Of a DNA stretch of 64,000 nt, positions 8,260-17,580 are shown piece by piece. A program made the position numbers and the translations under genes. Origin of the DNA: Cohnella sp. OV330 (lineage in GTDB: Bacteria > Bacillota > Bacilli > Paenibacillales > Paenibacillaceae); assembly GCF_900112065.1 (NCBI RefSeq), contig NZ_FOKE01000001.1:574828-638827 (forward strand), written 5' to 3'. Below the pieces are notes generated by a model that had not been told where the DNA came from, searched no databases, and saw only the letters and a program-made list of their open reading frames with translations. Positions within the stretch are counted from its first letter, which is position 1, and each line of letters opens with the position of its first letter.

Positions 8260-9036
8260 GTGGAAAACAAGAGCAAAAACAAGACGGTTATCAAATCTAT
8301 GGATCTATTGAATTTGTTTTTGAATCATACCAAACTCAGCATGAACGACATCATTCGGCTGTCGGGCGTCCCTAAGTCCTCCGCTCACCGCATGATCGGC
8401 TCGCTCGCGGACATGGGTTTCCTGACCAAGGATCAGGACGGCCTGTATTCGCTCGGCCTGCTGTTCCTCCAATTCGGCAATCTGGTCGCCGAGCGGCTCG
8501 ATATCCGCCATGTCGCCGCTCCCGACATGCTGCGGCTTCGGGACGGCATCGACGAAGCCGTTCATCTGGCGGTACGCGACGGCCATTTCTCCATGTACGT
8601 CGAAAAGCTCGATACCGACCACCCCGTGCGGCTGTTCACCAAGATCGGCAGAAAGGCGCCGCTCTACGCCGGCGCCTCTTCGCGTATTTTGCTGGCCTTC
8701 ATGCCCGATGCGGAGCGCGAAAGTTACCTGGGCGAGGTCAAGCTCGAGAAAATCGGGGACGGGACGATCGTCAGCATGGACAAGTTGCGGGAGACGCTGG
8801 CCTTGACCCGACAAACGGGGTACAGCTTCAGCCGCTCGGAGCTGGAAAACTACACGGCGGAGCTTTGCGCGCCTATCTTCGATCACGCCGGGCGCATGGC
8901 GGCCGGCCTCAGTATCGCCGGCCCGGAGGTCCGCTTCGGCGAAGACCGCCTGCCCGAGCTGATCCGCACCGTCAAACAGACGGCTCACGACATCTCCCGG
9001 AAGCTCGGCTACGCGGGACCGCCTATTTCGCTGTAG
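8260..9036 (+). CDS. IclR-family transcriptional regulator (KipR-like)
   Basis: 258 residues from a GTG at 8260 that sits 5 bases after AGGAGG (8249-8254). The frame is open back to 8149, but no ribosome site supports that. The N-terminal winged helix is seen in LLNLFLNHTKLSMNDIIRLSGVPKSSAHRMIGSLADMGFL (residues ~15-54). A GAF-like ligand domain follows with EAVHLAVRDGHFSMYVEKLD, RKAPLYAGASSRILLAFM and the C-terminal LCAPIFDHAGRMAAGLSIAGP. In B. subtilis the IclR protein KipR controls the kipI-kipA operon. The divergent position here with palindromes in the shared upstream region points to the same job. Confidence 0.93.
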   Translation: MENKSKNKTVIKSMDLLNLFLNHTKLSMNDIIRLSGVPKSSAHRMIGSLADMGFLTKDQDGLYSLGLLFLQFGNLVAERLDIRHVAAPDMLRLRDGIDEAVHLAVRDGHFSMYVEKLDTDHPVRLFTKIGRKAPLYAGASSRILLAFMPDAERESYLGEVKLEKIGDGTIVSMDKLRETLALTRQTGYSFSRSELENYTAELCAPIFDHAGRMAAGLSIAGPEVRFGEDRLPELIRTVKQTAHDISRKLGYAGPPISL

Positions 9037-9060
9037 CGCTGCTGCTGGTCGCAAAAAGGC

Positions 9061-9087
9061 GCATCGCCTCTCCAAGTGCAGGCGATG
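9061..9087. repeat. Solitary stem-loop, same core as the 30.1-kb array
   Basis: CATCGCCT (9062-9069) and AGGCGATG (9080-9087) form an 8-bp stem with a 10-base loop, 25 bp after the IclR stop. The same stem with a 10-base loop recurs three times at 30,092-30,224, also preceded by GGCG. There is no T-run, so it is not a simple terminator. Confidence 0.6.
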
Positions 9088-9172
9088 GCCGCGCTCTGGA
9101 TCTGCTGAGATATGTCTGGAGTTGTTTCAGCAGACATACGCCCCTTACCCGCGGCCCGTAGCTGCTCAAGTG

Positions 9173-9440
9173 ATACTCCAGAATAGCGCAAAATTGCGCT
9201 ATTCTCGCGCCCAAGCCCCCATCCGCTCACCTGCCACTCACGTAATACTCAAAAATAGCGCAAAATTGAGCTATTTTCGTACCTGCGCCCCCTCCCCGCT
9301 CCCTGCCGCTTACGCGATACTCCAAAATAGCGCAATAATGAGCTATTCTGTACCCGCACTCCCAGCCTCTCACCCGCCGCTCACGTGATTCTCCAGAGTA
9401 GCGCAAATTTGCGCTATTCTCGTACCCGAGCCCCCAGCCA
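9173..9440. repeat. Tandem array, four units of ~72 bp with AATAGCGC stem-loop
   Basis: Units begin ATACTCC/ATTCTCC at 9173, 9245, 9317 and 9388 (steps 72, 72, 71). The first carries a perfect 11-bp inverted repeat GAATAGCGCAA / TTGCGCTATTC around AA (9181-9204). The later units keep ATAGCGCAA and GCTATT with small changes. The rest of each unit is C-rich on the plus strand. The array fills the convergent gap between the IclR gene and copA. Unit length is a multiple of three, so a long frame stays open, but no ribosome site or protein family was seen. Confidence 0.85.
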
Positions 9441-9484
9441 GCTCCCCACCGCTCACCTAAGCCTAAGTCGGAGCCGAATAAAGC

Positions 9485-9525
9485 AAAAGAGCTGCCCCGT
9501 CATCGCCTGACTTTCGGGACAGCTC
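9485..9525 (-). terminator. Rho-independent terminator of copA
   Basis: GAGCTGTCCCG / CGGGGCAGCTC stem (9489-9525), followed on the minus strand by TTTTGC. It lies about 40 bp past the copA stop. Confidence 0.75.
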
Positions 9526-9567
9526 CTTGCTCATTTTCACTACTTAATAAACCGGCTTCACCGCCAT

Positions 9568-12048
9568 TCACGGCCGAAGCTTCGCCCGCTGCAGCCGCAG
9601 CGCGTTCAGCACGACGGACACCGAGCTGAGCGCCATCGCCGCACCGGCGACCCAGGGCGCGAGCAGGCCGATCGCCGCGACCGGGATTCCGATCGTATTA
9701 TAGCCGAGCGCCCAGAACAGATTTTGCCGGATATTGCGCATCGTGAGCCGGCTCATCTCGATCGCGTCCGGGATGCTCGACAGGTCGCCGCGCATGAGCG
9801 TCACGTCGGCTGCTTCCATCGCGACGTCCGTCCCCGTGCCCACCGCCATGCCGACGTCGGCGATCGCGAGCGCCGGCGCGTCGTTGATGCCGTCGCCGAC
9901 CATCGCGACCTTCCGGCCCGCCGCCTGCAGCTTTTTCACCTCTGCCGCCTTGCCCTCCGGCAGCACTTCGGCCAGCACGCGGGGGATGCCCGCTTGGGCT
10001 GCGATCGCCGCCGCCGTGCGGGCGTTGTCGCCCGTGATCATGACGACTTCGATGCCCATGGCCCGGAGACGGGCGACGGCCGCCGCGGAAGTATCCTTCA
10101 CCGTATCCGCCACCGCGATCGTTCCCGCGTATCGGCCGTCGATCGCCGCAAGCATCGCGGTCTTGCCCGCTTCTTCAAGTCGCGTCATCGCCTCCGATGA
10201 CGCCGCGCCGATCGTCACGCCCTCCCGCTCCAACAGCCGTCGCGTGCCGACCAGTACCCGCTTGCCTTCTACGACCGCGAGCACGCCATAGCCCGGCAGC
10301 GCCTCGAAGGACGAAGCTTCCGGGATGGCGATTCCCCGCTCCCGAACGCCGATTACGATCGCTTCCGCAAGCGGATGCTCGGAATTCTTCTCCGCCGCGC
10401 CGACAAAGCGCAGCAGATGAGCGGCTTTATCCTCTTCGCTCAGGGACGATTGAACGCCCGCAGCTCCCTCCGCGACCAGCACGTCCGTCAATTCCGGCTT
10501 GCCCTTCGTGACGGTGCCTGTCTTATCGAGCACGACCGTGTCGATGCCCTGCGTCGTCTCCAGATGCTCGCCGCCCTTGAACAGGATGCCGAATTCGGCC
10601 GCGCGGCCGGAGCCGGCCATGATCGAAGTCGGCGTCGCCAATCCGAGCGCGCAAGGACAGGCGATGACGAGGATCGCGATCGCCTTTTCCAGCGCCCCGG
10701 CGAAGTCCCAAGGCTGCACGAAGAAGTACCAGACGAGGAAAGCCGCGACCGCGATGCCGACCACGATCGGCACGAATATGCCGGAGATCACGTCCGCCAC
10801 CCGTTGGATCGGCGCCTTCGAGCCTTGCGCTTCCTCGACGATCTTGACGATCTGCGCGAGCGCCGAGTCTTTGCCGACCTTGGTCGCGCGGATGCGCAGC
10901 CGCCCGTTCTTGTTGATCGTCGCGCCGATGACCGCGTCGCCGGCCTTCTTGCCGACCGGCAAGCTCTCCCCCGTCAGCATCGATTCGTCGACGGACGATT
11001 CGCCTTCGAGCACTTCGCCGTCGACCGGCACCTTCTCGCCCGGCCGCACGAGGACGATGTCCCCGCGCACGACTTCTTCTACCGGAATCGAGCGCTCCGC
11101 GCCGTCCCTTACGACCAGGGCCGTTTTGGCCTGCAAGCCCATCAGCGACTTGATCGCCTCGGACGTACGGCCTTTGGCCAACCGCTCGAACCATTTGCCG
11201 AGCAGCACCAGCGTGATCAGAATCGAGCTCGTCTCGAAGTAAAGCGACGGCGCGTGGTGAACGCCCATCCCCGAAGACGCCCAGTCGATCGTCAGGTACA
11301 GGCTGTAGAAGTAAGCGGCCGACGTGCCGAGCGAGACGAGGACGTCCATGTTCGCGCTGCCGTTCCGCAGCGCTTTGTATGCGCCGACGTAGAAGCCGCG
11401 GCCGATATAGAACTGAACCGGCGTAGCCAAGATCAGCTGAAACCAAGGATTCATGAACAGCTCCGGCACGTAGATCCAAGAGGTAAACGAAAAATGGCCG
11501 ACCATGCTCCAGAGCAGCGGCAAAGACAACGCGGCGGAGATCAGCAGCTTGCGCAGTTGGCGGCTTCGTTCGACAGCCCGGCGATCCACGCCTGCGGCAT
11601 CCCCCTCGTCCTTCTTCAGCGTCGCCTTGTAGCCGAGCTGCTCGACCTTCCTTTGCATATCGGCTGCCGATACCGCTCCCGGCACGTATTCGACCCGCGC
11701 GGTCTCCAGCGCGAGATTGACGGAAGCGGCGCTGACGCCGGGCAGCTTGCCGATTCCCTTTTCGATGCGGGCGGCGCAGGCCGCGCAGGTCATGCCCTCG
11801 ATGACGAAGTCCGCCGTCTCCTTTACGGTATCGTAGCCCAGCTTGCGGATCGTTTCCTCCATCGCGTCGACGCCGACGCGCGACGGGTCGTAGCTGACAC
11901 TCGCCTTCTCCAGCGCAAAGTTAACATTAGCGGTGTCGACCCCTTCGAGCTTGCCGAGGCCTTTTTCGATGCGGTTCGCGCAAGCCGCGCAGGTCATGCC
12001 CGTGATCGCCAACGTCGCCTGCTCCGTACCTTGCTGTTTTGAATTCAT
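9568..12048 (-). CDS. copA: Copper-exporting P1B-type ATPase
   Basis: 826 residues. Two heavy-metal-associated domains each carry GMTCAACA (Cys20/Cys23 and Cys88/Cys91). Eight membrane segments follow, with the P1B copper motif CPC in [15 protein letters not shown]. The phosphorylation site DKTGTVTKG, the HP motif SEHPLAEA, and the ATP/hinge motifs [16 protein letters not shown] are intact. It pumps Cu(I) out of the cytosol. It lies 71 bp after csoR on the same strand. The ATG at 12048 follows a G-run (GGGGGG) that doubles as part of a CsoR-like box. No copZ chaperone gene is next to it. Confidence 0.97.
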   Translation of the reverse strand: MNSKQQGTEQATLAITGMTCAACANRIEKGLGKLEGVDTANVNFALEKASVSYDPSRVGVDAMEETIRKLGYDTVKETADFVIEGMTCAACAARIEKGIGKLPGVSAASVNLALETARVEYVPGAVSAADMQRKVEQLGYKATLKKDEGDAAGVDRRAVERSRQLRKLLISAALSLPLLWSMVGHFSFTSWIYVPELFMNPWFQLILATPVQFYIGRGFYVGAYKALRNGSANMDVLVSLGTSAAYFYSLYLTIDWASSGMGVHHAPSLYFETSSILITLVLLGKWFERLAKGRTSEAIKSLMGLQAKTALVVRDGAERSIPVEEVVRGDIVLVRPGEKVPVDGEVLEGESSVDESMLTGESLPVGKKAGDAVIGATINKNGRLRIRATKVGKDSALAQIVKIVEEAQGSKAPIQRVADVISGIFVPIVVGIAVAAFLVWYFFVQPWDFAGALEKAIAILVIACPCALGLATPTSIMAGSGRAAEFGILFKGGEHLETTQGIDTVVLDKTGTVTKGKPELTDVLVAEGAAGVQSSLSEEDKAAHLLRFVGAAEKNSEHPLAEAIVIGVRERGIAIPEASSFEALPGYGVLAVVEGKRVLVGTRRLLEREGVTIGAASSEAMTRLEEAGKTAMLAAIDGRYAGTIAVADTVKDTSAAAVARLRAMGIEVVMITGDNARTAAAIAAQAGIPRVLAEVLPEGKAAEVKKLQAAGRKVAMVGDGINDAPALAIADVGMAVGTGTDVAMEAADVTLMRGDLSSIPDAIEMSRLTMRNIRQNLFWALGYNTIGIPVAAIGLLAPWVAGAAMALSSVSVVLNALRLQRAKLRP

Positions 12049-12054
12049 TTTACG

Positions 12055-12071
12055 ATACCCCCCAACCCTAT
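12055..12071 (-). promoter_or_regulatory. CsoR-like box in front of copA
   Basis: Plus strand ATACCCCCCAACCCTAT matches the csoR upstream box in 15 of 17 positions. It is the G/C-rich ATAGGGT...GGGGTAT pattern known for CsoR operators. It overlaps the copA ribosome site and lies only 7 bp from the ATG. A repressor there could block a near-leaderless promoter. Confidence 0.6.
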
Positions 12072-12090
12072 AATAAAAGCCATAAGAAAA

Positions 12091-12104
12091 CGGCGATATC
12101 GCCG
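12091..12104 (-). terminator. Small hairpin between csoR and copA
   Basis: The perfect palindrome CGGCGATATCGCCG forms a 5-bp stem with a 4-base loop and is followed on the minus strand by TTTTCTT. It may act as a weak terminator or processing signal between csoR and copA. Confidence 0.4.
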
Positions 12105-12119
12105 CAGGTAGTCGTTGAA

Positions 12120-12473
12120 TTACTTAATCAGCTTGTTCATCGTCGTCATCAGCTCGGCCAGGACATCCGTGTCGCCTTCCTGTATCCGCTCGACGACGCA
12201 GCTCTTGAGATGATGCTCGAGCAGCAGCTTGCCGACCCCGTTCAGCGCGGATTGGACGGAAGCGATCTGGTTAAGCACGTCGTCGCAGTAAGTATCCCGC
12301 TCGATCAGGCCTTTAATCCCGCGAACCTGTCCTTCGATACGGTTCAGTCTGCTGATGAGGCTGCTTTTTACTTTGTCGGAATGGTGGCTTTTGCGCTCTG
12401 CGCCGTCGTGATGGCAAGACTCCGCGTCGTCGCTGCCTACGACCGGCACATGCAGTTCGGTATTATCGCTCAA
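12120..12473 (-). CDS. csoR: Copper-sensing transcriptional repressor CsoR
   Basis: 117 residues, starting with TTG at 12473 after AAGGGGG. It is an all-helical DUF156 protein. The Cu(I) ligands are in the exact CsoR spacing: Cys63, His88 (25 later) and Cys92 (4 later), in [10 protein letters not shown] and [11 protein letters not shown]. The conserved [17 protein letters not shown] helix is present. The N-terminal ~30 residues form a Cys/His-rich tail (CHH, SHH) not needed for the core fold. It represses copper export genes until Cu(I) binds. A matching box lies inside its own promoter, so it is autoregulated and probably controls copA too. Confidence 0.95.
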   Translation of the reverse strand: MSDNTELHVPVVGSDDAESCHHDGAERKSHHSDKVKSSLISRLNRIEGQVRGIKGLIERDTYCDDVLNQIASVQSALNGVGKLLLEHHLKSCVVERIQEGDTDVLAELMTTMNKLIK

Positions 12474-12499
12474 GATCGCGGCCCCCTTTTGTTGACCTT

Positions 12500-12528
12500 A
12501 TTATACTCCCCCACCCTATATAATGCAA
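12500..12528 (-). promoter_or_regulatory. csoR promoter with CsoR-like box in the spacer
   Basis: On the minus strand, -35 TTGCAT (12523-12528), 17-base spacer and -10 TATAAT (12500-12505). The box ATACTCCCCCACCCTAT (plus strand, 12503-12519) occupies the spacer, a repressing position. Confidence 0.75.
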
Positions 12529-12575
12529 GTGTTTGGACTGAACGCGGACTCCCGAGGCAACGACTACGGCAACGA

Positions 12576-14225
12576 CTACATGCAGTATCGGTTCCGACCC
12601 ATTTTTTTAGAACGATACAAAGCCGCATCCGCTTCCTTGATCAATGCTTCGACCGTGTGTCCCGCCCAGGGGAATACCGAGATGCCCATGCTGGTCGTCG
12701 CGAAGAACCGATTGGCGCCGAATGCCCACGGCTCTTGCAGCGTTTTCATCAATGTCGACGCCATTCGCTCGGCTTCCGCCTCGTCTTCGATCTCGGTCAG
12801 CACGATGGCGAACTCGTCGCCGCCGATACGGGCCGCCAGATCCTTATCGCGCACGCAGCGCTTTAATCGCTCGGCCAATCCTTTAAGCAGCGAGTCGCCG
12901 GTATCATGCCCCATCGTATCGTTGACGTGCTTGAAGTGATCGCAGTCCAGGTAAATGAGCGCCATCTTTCTCCGGTTCCGCTTCGCGTCCGAGAGCGCCC
13001 GCTGCAAATGTTCGGAGAAAAACCGCCTGTTCGGAAGGCCCGTCAACGTATCGTGATAAGCCATTTCGGTGAGCTGGAACTCCAATTTCTTTCGCTCCGT
13101 GATGTCTCTTGCCACCGCGAGAAAATGGATGATCCTTCCTTGACCGTCGAGGACCGGCGTCACCTTCGCCTCGAGCCACAGCCATCCCGCCGTCCGATGC
13201 TCGAAGCGGCACTCGAGCGCCCGCGTCTCCTTCGTCCGCCTCATATCGGAGATGAGCTGCCGGATCCGCAGCCGGTCTTCCGAATGAACGAACGTCAGCA
13301 CCGATTTGTCTTCAAAGTGCTCCGGCGGATAGCCGAGCACGGTCCGAATGGACGGCGACGCGTACTTGGCGATGCCGTCGACGTCCCAGATGCCGACGAC
13401 GTCATGCATGTTTTCCGCGATGATCCGATACTTCTCCTCGCTCCGCTGAAGCGCTTCTTCGGCTTTTTTCCTGGCCGTGACATTGTGGAATATCATCTGG
13501 GCCGAAGGCTCGCCGCCGTAGGAAATGCCGATGCCCATCACTTCCACGAATACGATCGATCCGTCGGGCCGAACGATTCGCTGCTCGAGAAGCGCTTCCG
13601 TGCTTCCTTCGGATTTGTAGAGTCTTTGCATTCGTTCGAATGAAGCCTCCCGGTCGTCGGGATGGACATAGTCGAGCACGGAGCGTCCGATCAGCTCCTC
13701 CGGCCCGTTCAAGCCAAGCAGCGCGATCCCTGCCCGGTTCACGTAACGAAGCTTGCCTTCCGTATGAACGACGATCGGTTCCGGCGACTTTTCCACCAAC
13801 AGCCGGTAGCGTTCCTCGCTTTCTTTCAGTTCTTGCTCGACCCGCTTTCGATCCGAGATATCTCTCAGCATGGTCATCGTGGCCGGCTGCCCTTCGTACG
13901 GAATAAACATGGCCCCGATCTCCACGTCGATGACATGGCCGTCCGGACGGACGATTTTCATCTCCCTGAAAGGCAGCTCTCTCCCGATCTCCGGCGTGAA
14001 TGCCTTCAGTCTGACAACGTCGTGATAATCGGAATGCAAGTAATCGAAAATCGTACGGCCGACAGGACTCTCGCCGCCGGTATAATGGAGCGACGCCGGA
14101 TTCGCGTACAGGATGATGCCTTCCCGCTGAACGATGATCCCCTCGGGCGACGACTCCACCAACCTGCGATAACGTTCCTCCAGCTCCCGCAGCGCTTGTG
14201 CAAGCTTGTCGTTTTCAGGATTCAT
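12576..14225 (-). CDS. Diguanylate cyclase with three PAS domains (PAS-PAS-PAS-GGDEF)
   Basis: 549 residues from the ATG at 14225 (MNPENDKLAQ), after AAGGGGGAAG. Three PAS repeats begin ERYRRLVESSPEGIIV (~15), ERYRLLVEKSPEPIVV (~145) and EKYRIIAENMHDVVGI (~270). The GGDEF domain follows from about 385 (DTLTGLPNRRFF). The catalytic motif GGDEF is intact at ~468-472, and an inhibitory-site RDKD sits exactly five residues before it. It should make cyclic di-GMP in response to signals sensed by the PAS domains. There is no membrane segment. It overlaps the preceding EAL gene by 11 bp, so the two opposing activities are co-translated. Confidence 0.93.
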   Translation of the reverse strand: MNPENDKLAQALRELEERYRRLVESSPEGIIVQREGIILYANPASLHYTGGESPVGRTIFDYLHSDYHDVVRLKAFTPEIGRELPFREMKIVRPDGHVIDVEIGAMFIPYEGQPATMTMLRDISDRKRVEQELKESEERYRLLVEKSPEPIVVHTEGKLRYVNRAGIALLGLNGPEELIGRSVLDYVHPDDREASFERMQRLYKSEGSTEALLEQRIVRPDGSIVFVEVMGIGISYGGEPSAQMIFHNVTARKKAEEALQRSEEKYRIIAENMHDVVGIWDVDGIAKYASPSIRTVLGYPPEHFEDKSVLTFVHSEDRLRIRQLISDMRRTKETRALECRFEHRTAGWLWLEAKVTPVLDGQGRIIHFLAVARDITERKKLEFQLTEMAYHDTLTGLPNRRFFSEHLQRALSDAKRNRRKMALIYLDCDHFKHVNDTMGHDTGDSLLKGLAERLKRCVRDKDLAARIGGDEFAIVLTEIEDEAEAERMASTLMKTLQEPWAFGANRFFATTSMGISVFPWAGHTVEALIKEADAALYRSKKMGRNRYCM

Positions 14226-16239
14226 CCCGGCTTCCCCCTTGTTTTCTCGGCGTGATATCGCGCCCGACGCTGATGACGCGTTCGACCTGCCCGTCCCCGC
14301 CGAGCACCGGCGTGCAGCCGGTTTCGACCCACAGCCATCTCCCGTCCCCGTGCCTGAGTCTGAACTCGCCATGGCTCGGCTTTTTTTGCTTCATCATGTC
14401 GTCGAAAAACGCGATCGCATGCTGGCGATCCTCGGGGTGGATCAGATCGGACAGCGTATTCCCTTCGAGCTTGTCCAGCGAGATTCCCAGAAAAAGCGCG
14501 TGCGAGGGGGAAACGAATTGCATACGGCCGGCGGCATCGAGCACGGAAATTAAATCCGTCGAATTTTCGGCGATCAGCCGGTAGCTCGCATACACCTGCC
14601 GAAGCGCATCTTCCGCTCTCTTTCTCTCGGTAATGTCGATCGCCGAGCCGATCACCTCCACGACTTTGCCGCCACGTCGCATGGGCCTTAAGGAGGATAG
14701 GAACCAGATGCCGCCGATATCTGCCTCGTACGATACATGTTCTTCCCCGAGCCAAGCTCTCCGGTAGTATCCCTCGATTCGGTCCGCAACGTCAGGGGGA
14801 AGAAATTCGCGAAGCGTCTTGCCCACGATAAATTCGGGCGAAAAGCCCATACGGAAGACGAGTTCCCCTTCGCAAAGCGTATGAACGAATTGTTCTTTTT
14901 CCTTTTTGAATTTCATCGTCACGCCTTGCTGTTTGCGGAGCGTCGTCTCGAGATTTCTTCGGGTCGCGCGCGCCTGCTCCCGCATCAACATCTGGTCCGT
15001 CAGCCCCGCCTTGATGCCCAGGCTAGCAACGACGCCGTTGATGTGCTGGAAATTCTGCATTAACGCTTCGGCAGGGACCGGTCTGCTGAATAGGTAGCCC
15101 TGCGCTTCGTCGCATAGATTTTGCTGCAGAAAAATCAGATGCTCGGGCTTCTCTACGCCTTCGGCGATGACATTCAAATTCAGATGATGCGCCATCGCGA
15201 TGATCGTCTTGATGATCATCGCGTCGTTATCGTCCTCCGTGCAATCCCGGACAAAGGATTGGTCGATCTTTAAAGTATCGATCGGGAATCGCTTCAGATA
15301 GTAAAGCGAACTATACCCGATGCCGAAGTCGTCTACGCTGATCTTCACGCCAAGCCGCTTAAGCTCCTTCAGCGTCGCGATCGAACGCTCCACGTCCATC
15401 GTCATGCCTTCGGTAATCTCCAGCTCCAGATAACGCGGCTCCAACCCCGTATCCGCCAAGGCGCGCCCAACCATATCGACGACGTTCTCCTGTTCGAATT
15501 GACGCGGCGATAAATTGACCGCGATCGTGAGCGGTCCGGCGCCTTGATCCTGCCACGCCTTGTTCTGGGCGCATGCCGTTCGAAGCACCCATTCGCCGAT
15601 CGGCAGGATAAGCTTCGACGCTTCGGCGGCCGGAATAAAATCGCATGGAGCTACGATGCCGCGTTCGGGATGGTGCCAACGAAGAAGCGCCTCGGTTCCC
15701 ACGATGCGCCCCGTTCGGATATCGAGATGCGGCTGATAATACACGCGAAGCTGATCCAGGTCGATAGCCCGGCTCAACGCCTCGACGAGCGGAGCTCCGG
15801 CCAAAGCGGCCGCCCGCCCCGCAGCGGATTCGGCGGCGTCCATCCCCGCTGCCGAATCGCGCACCAACGGCGTCGCGAGGCCGTAAATGCCGACTAGCGC
15901 ACGGTCGGCATAAACCGGCACGAACGTGATAGACATCGCCGTTTCCCCGCCGTCTTTGCCGATGCAGGCCGCTTCGACAGGCTGCGCGCGGCCCGCTTTC
16001 GCTTTGAGCATGCACCGCGTTCCCCGAAGCAGATCCCTTTTCGCAACCATCCGGTTTAAATGGAACTCGTTCGATTCTTTCGGAGGACGGCCGAATAAAG
16101 CATGGAAAGCTTCGTTGCCCCCCAGCAGGATGCCGTTGACGTCGACCCACCATGCGGGTTCGGAATGATGCTCGAACATCATCTTTGCGCTCTGCACGAA
16201 TTGCTTGACTTGAGGCGTCTCCGCCCGCTCCTGAACCAT
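14215..16239 (-). CDS. Cyclic-di-GMP phosphodiesterase with PAS domains (PAS-EAL-PAS-PAS)
   Basis: About 674 residues if the ATG at 16239 (MVQERAETPQ) is used; an ATG at 16305 and a TTG at 16332 are in frame, but none of the three has a strong ribosome site. Order: N-terminal PAS (FEHHSEPAWWVDVNGILL), EAL domain, then two PAS domains. EAL catalytic motifs are intact: TEALLRWHH, AVNLSPRQ, ELEITEG, DDFGIGYSSL, LKIDQSFV and VIAEGVE. It should hydrolyse cyclic di-GMP. The C-terminal PAS ends next to the start of the GGDEF protein, so a former single PAS-EAL-PAS-GGDEF chain may have split in two. That is inference. Confidence 0.92.
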   Translation of the reverse strand: MVQERAETPQVKQFVQSAKMMFEHHSEPAWWVDVNGILLGGNEAFHALFGRPPKESNEFHLNRMVAKRDLLRGTRCMLKAKAGRAQPVEAACIGKDGGETAMSITFVPVYADRALVGIYGLATPLVRDSAAGMDAAESAAGRAAALAGAPLVEALSRAIDLDQLRVYYQPHLDIRTGRIVGTEALLRWHHPERGIVAPCDFIPAAEASKLILPIGEWVLRTACAQNKAWQDQGAGPLTIAVNLSPRQFEQENVVDMVGRALADTGLEPRYLELEITEGMTMDVERSIATLKELKRLGVKISVDDFGIGYSSLYYLKRFPIDTLKIDQSFVRDCTEDDNDAMIIKTIIAMAHHLNLNVIAEGVEKPEHLIFLQQNLCDEAQGYLFSRPVPAEALMQNFQHINGVVASLGIKAGLTDQMLMREQARATRRNLETTLRKQQGVTMKFKKEKEQFVHTLCEGELVFRMGFSPEFIVGKTLREFLPPDVADRIEGYYRRAWLGEEHVSYEADIGGIWFLSSLRPMRRGGKVVEVIGSAIDITERKRAEDALRQVYASYRLIAENSTDLISVLDAAGRMQFVSPSHALFLGISLDKLEGNTLSDLIHPEDRQHAIAFFDDMMKQKKPSHGEFRLRHGDGRWLWVETGCTPVLGGDGQVERVISVGRDITPRKQGGSRDES

Positions 16240-16453
16240 GCCGTCACATCCATTTTTCGAGTCCGTCCCGGTCCGCCGGACCTGCCGCTTCAAGACGAGA
16301 TCCATCAGAAGCGATGCACACGGCTTGGGCAAGCAAAGCCGCCCGGCTCTGGTCCGGACGGCCTATCTATTCCATTCATTAAAATGTATTAAAATCTTTA
16401 TTTTCCCATTTCACTACAAATGAAAGCGTATGACATTTTAAAACTAGGAAAAA

Positions 16454-16485
16454 AAGTATTCATTCCGAATACTTATTCGTATAAT
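16454..16485 (+). promoter_or_regulatory. XRE promoter with overlapping inverted repeat
   Basis: Perfect 8-bp arms AAGTATTC / GAATACTT around ATTCC (16454-16474), followed closely by TATAAT (16480-16485). No good -35 is seen at the usual distance, so the repeat lies where the -35 should be. A candidate autoregulatory operator for the XRE protein. Confidence 0.6.
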
Positions 16486-16527
16486 AAAGGATAATTGTCC
16501 TAATTTCAATGATCAGCGGGGATTATC

Positions 16528-16902
16528 ATGACCCATCCATTCGGAAAACGATTAAAGGGGTTGCGAAAAAAACGAGGGTTCACGATGGAGAAGCTCGGTG
16601 CCGCGGTAGGCGTAGCCAAGACGACGATCTCCGGCTACGAAAACGGCAACCGGGAGCCTCCGCTCGCCGTGATCGCCAAACTGGCCCATGCGCTTCGGAC
16701 AACGGCCGACTATTTGCTGGGCATCACTGACGCCGAAGAACAGCCCTTCCTGTCGCCAGCCGTCGACGCAAGCGCGGGAGCGCCAACCTTTCATTGGAAC
16801 GGCGCGGAGCTGGACGAGCAGGAGCTGCGGACCATTTGCGAATTCATAGAATCGATCGTCGCCAAAAACAAGCGCAGAACATCAGAAGAACGATCATCCT
16901 GA
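16528..16902 (+). CDS. XRE-family helix-turn-helix regulator
   Basis: 124 residues. The N-terminal Cro/CI-type HTH covers residues ~5-60: FGKRLKGLRKKRGFTMEKLG, then VAKTTISGYENGNREPP and HALRTTADYLLGITD. A short variable C-terminal region ends in a charged helix EQELRTICEFIESIVAKNKRR that may mediate dimerisation. It lies 19 bp before a GAF-like gene on the same strand. An inverted repeat over the promoter suggests autoregulation. The target is not known. Confidence 0.92.
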   Translation: MTHPFGKRLKGLRKKRGFTMEKLGAAVGVAKTTISGYENGNREPPLAVIAKLAHALRTTADYLLGITDAEEQPFLSPAVDASAGAPTFHWNGAELDEQELRTICEFIESIVAKNKRRTSEERSS

Positions 16903-16921
16903 CGGATTCAAGGGGTTGCCT

Positions 16922-17569
16922 ATGGAGGAAGTCATCATCTCTTTAAAAAAGTTCAAGACGTCCAAGGAACTGGCGAAGCTGCTCGCCAGGCTCGACGGAG
17001 GGGGCGGACAGGATTATAACGTATCGACGAATCTGCTGCGGCTCTATCAAGAGGACCTGATCGACCGTTCCGAATATCTAGCCATTCGGGCCAAGGTCCT
17101 GATGGGTCATTACTTCGGCCGCATGCGGCAATGTTATCCCGACCTTAGAGGCGGATTATACTTCTATGACATGGACGCGCTGCGTATCTGGAATGCTTCG
17201 GTCGCGCATTTTCCGGATATGTTCAATGAGTACACCCAGGGTCTCAGCGTGGAACAGGATGTCCCCGATCGTTCGCCGGCCCCCGTGTATACGTCTCATG
17301 CGTTCGGGATCGAGGACGTGCGCCGGTCCGACCATCCGATCGCGGCCAATCATCGCGAGATGTACGAGCAAGCGTCGATCCAGTCCTTCGTGACGCTGCC
17401 CCTGTTGAACGGCACCGAGTCGATCGGCTATCAATTCATTTCAGCGCGATGCCCGCGCGCGTTTATGGAGGCGGAATTGACGTTCTTCTCCTCCGCTTCC
17501 GAATACTTGATCCGGGAGCTCGCCTCTATTAAACCGTTCATGATCCGCCAGCTCGAACAATCGAGATAG
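16922..17569 (+). CDS. GAF-like domain protein of unknown function
   Basis: 215 residues. The ATG at 16922 is preferred over an in-frame TTG at 16916 because AAGGGG lies at the right distance. The first ~60 residues are helical (SLKKFKTSKELAKLLARLD). The rest has a GAF-like pattern: LYFYDMDALRIWNASVAHFPDMFNEYTQG, IQSFVTLPLLNGTESIGYQFISARCPRAFMEAELTFFSSASEYLIREL. GAF domains bind small molecules or mediate dimerisation. No HTH or enzyme domain was recognised. It follows the XRE gene as a probable two-gene operon, so it may sense a signal for that regulator. Confidence 0.75.
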   Translation: MEEVIISLKKFKTSKELAKLLARLDGGGGQDYNVSTNLLRLYQEDLIDRSEYLAIRAKVLMGHYFGRMRQCYPDLRGGLYFYDMDALRIWNASVAHFPDMFNEYTQGLSVEQDVPDRSPAPVYTSHAFGIEDVRRSDHPIAANHREMYEQASIQSFVTLPLLNGTESIGYQFISARCPRAFMEAELTFFSSASEYLIRELASIKPFMIRQLEQSR

Positions 17570-17580
17570 CCATGCAAGGA

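Noticed and set aside
9122-9388. Protein with 24-residue repeats over the 9.2-kb array
   Set aside because: No ribosome site; frame is open because the repeat is 72 bp; inverted-repeat stems are the conserved part.
16305-16332. Longer N-terminus for the EAL protein
   Set aside because: Neither the TTG at 16332 nor the ATG at 16305 has a ribosome site; the choice of 16239 is also weak, so the start remains open.
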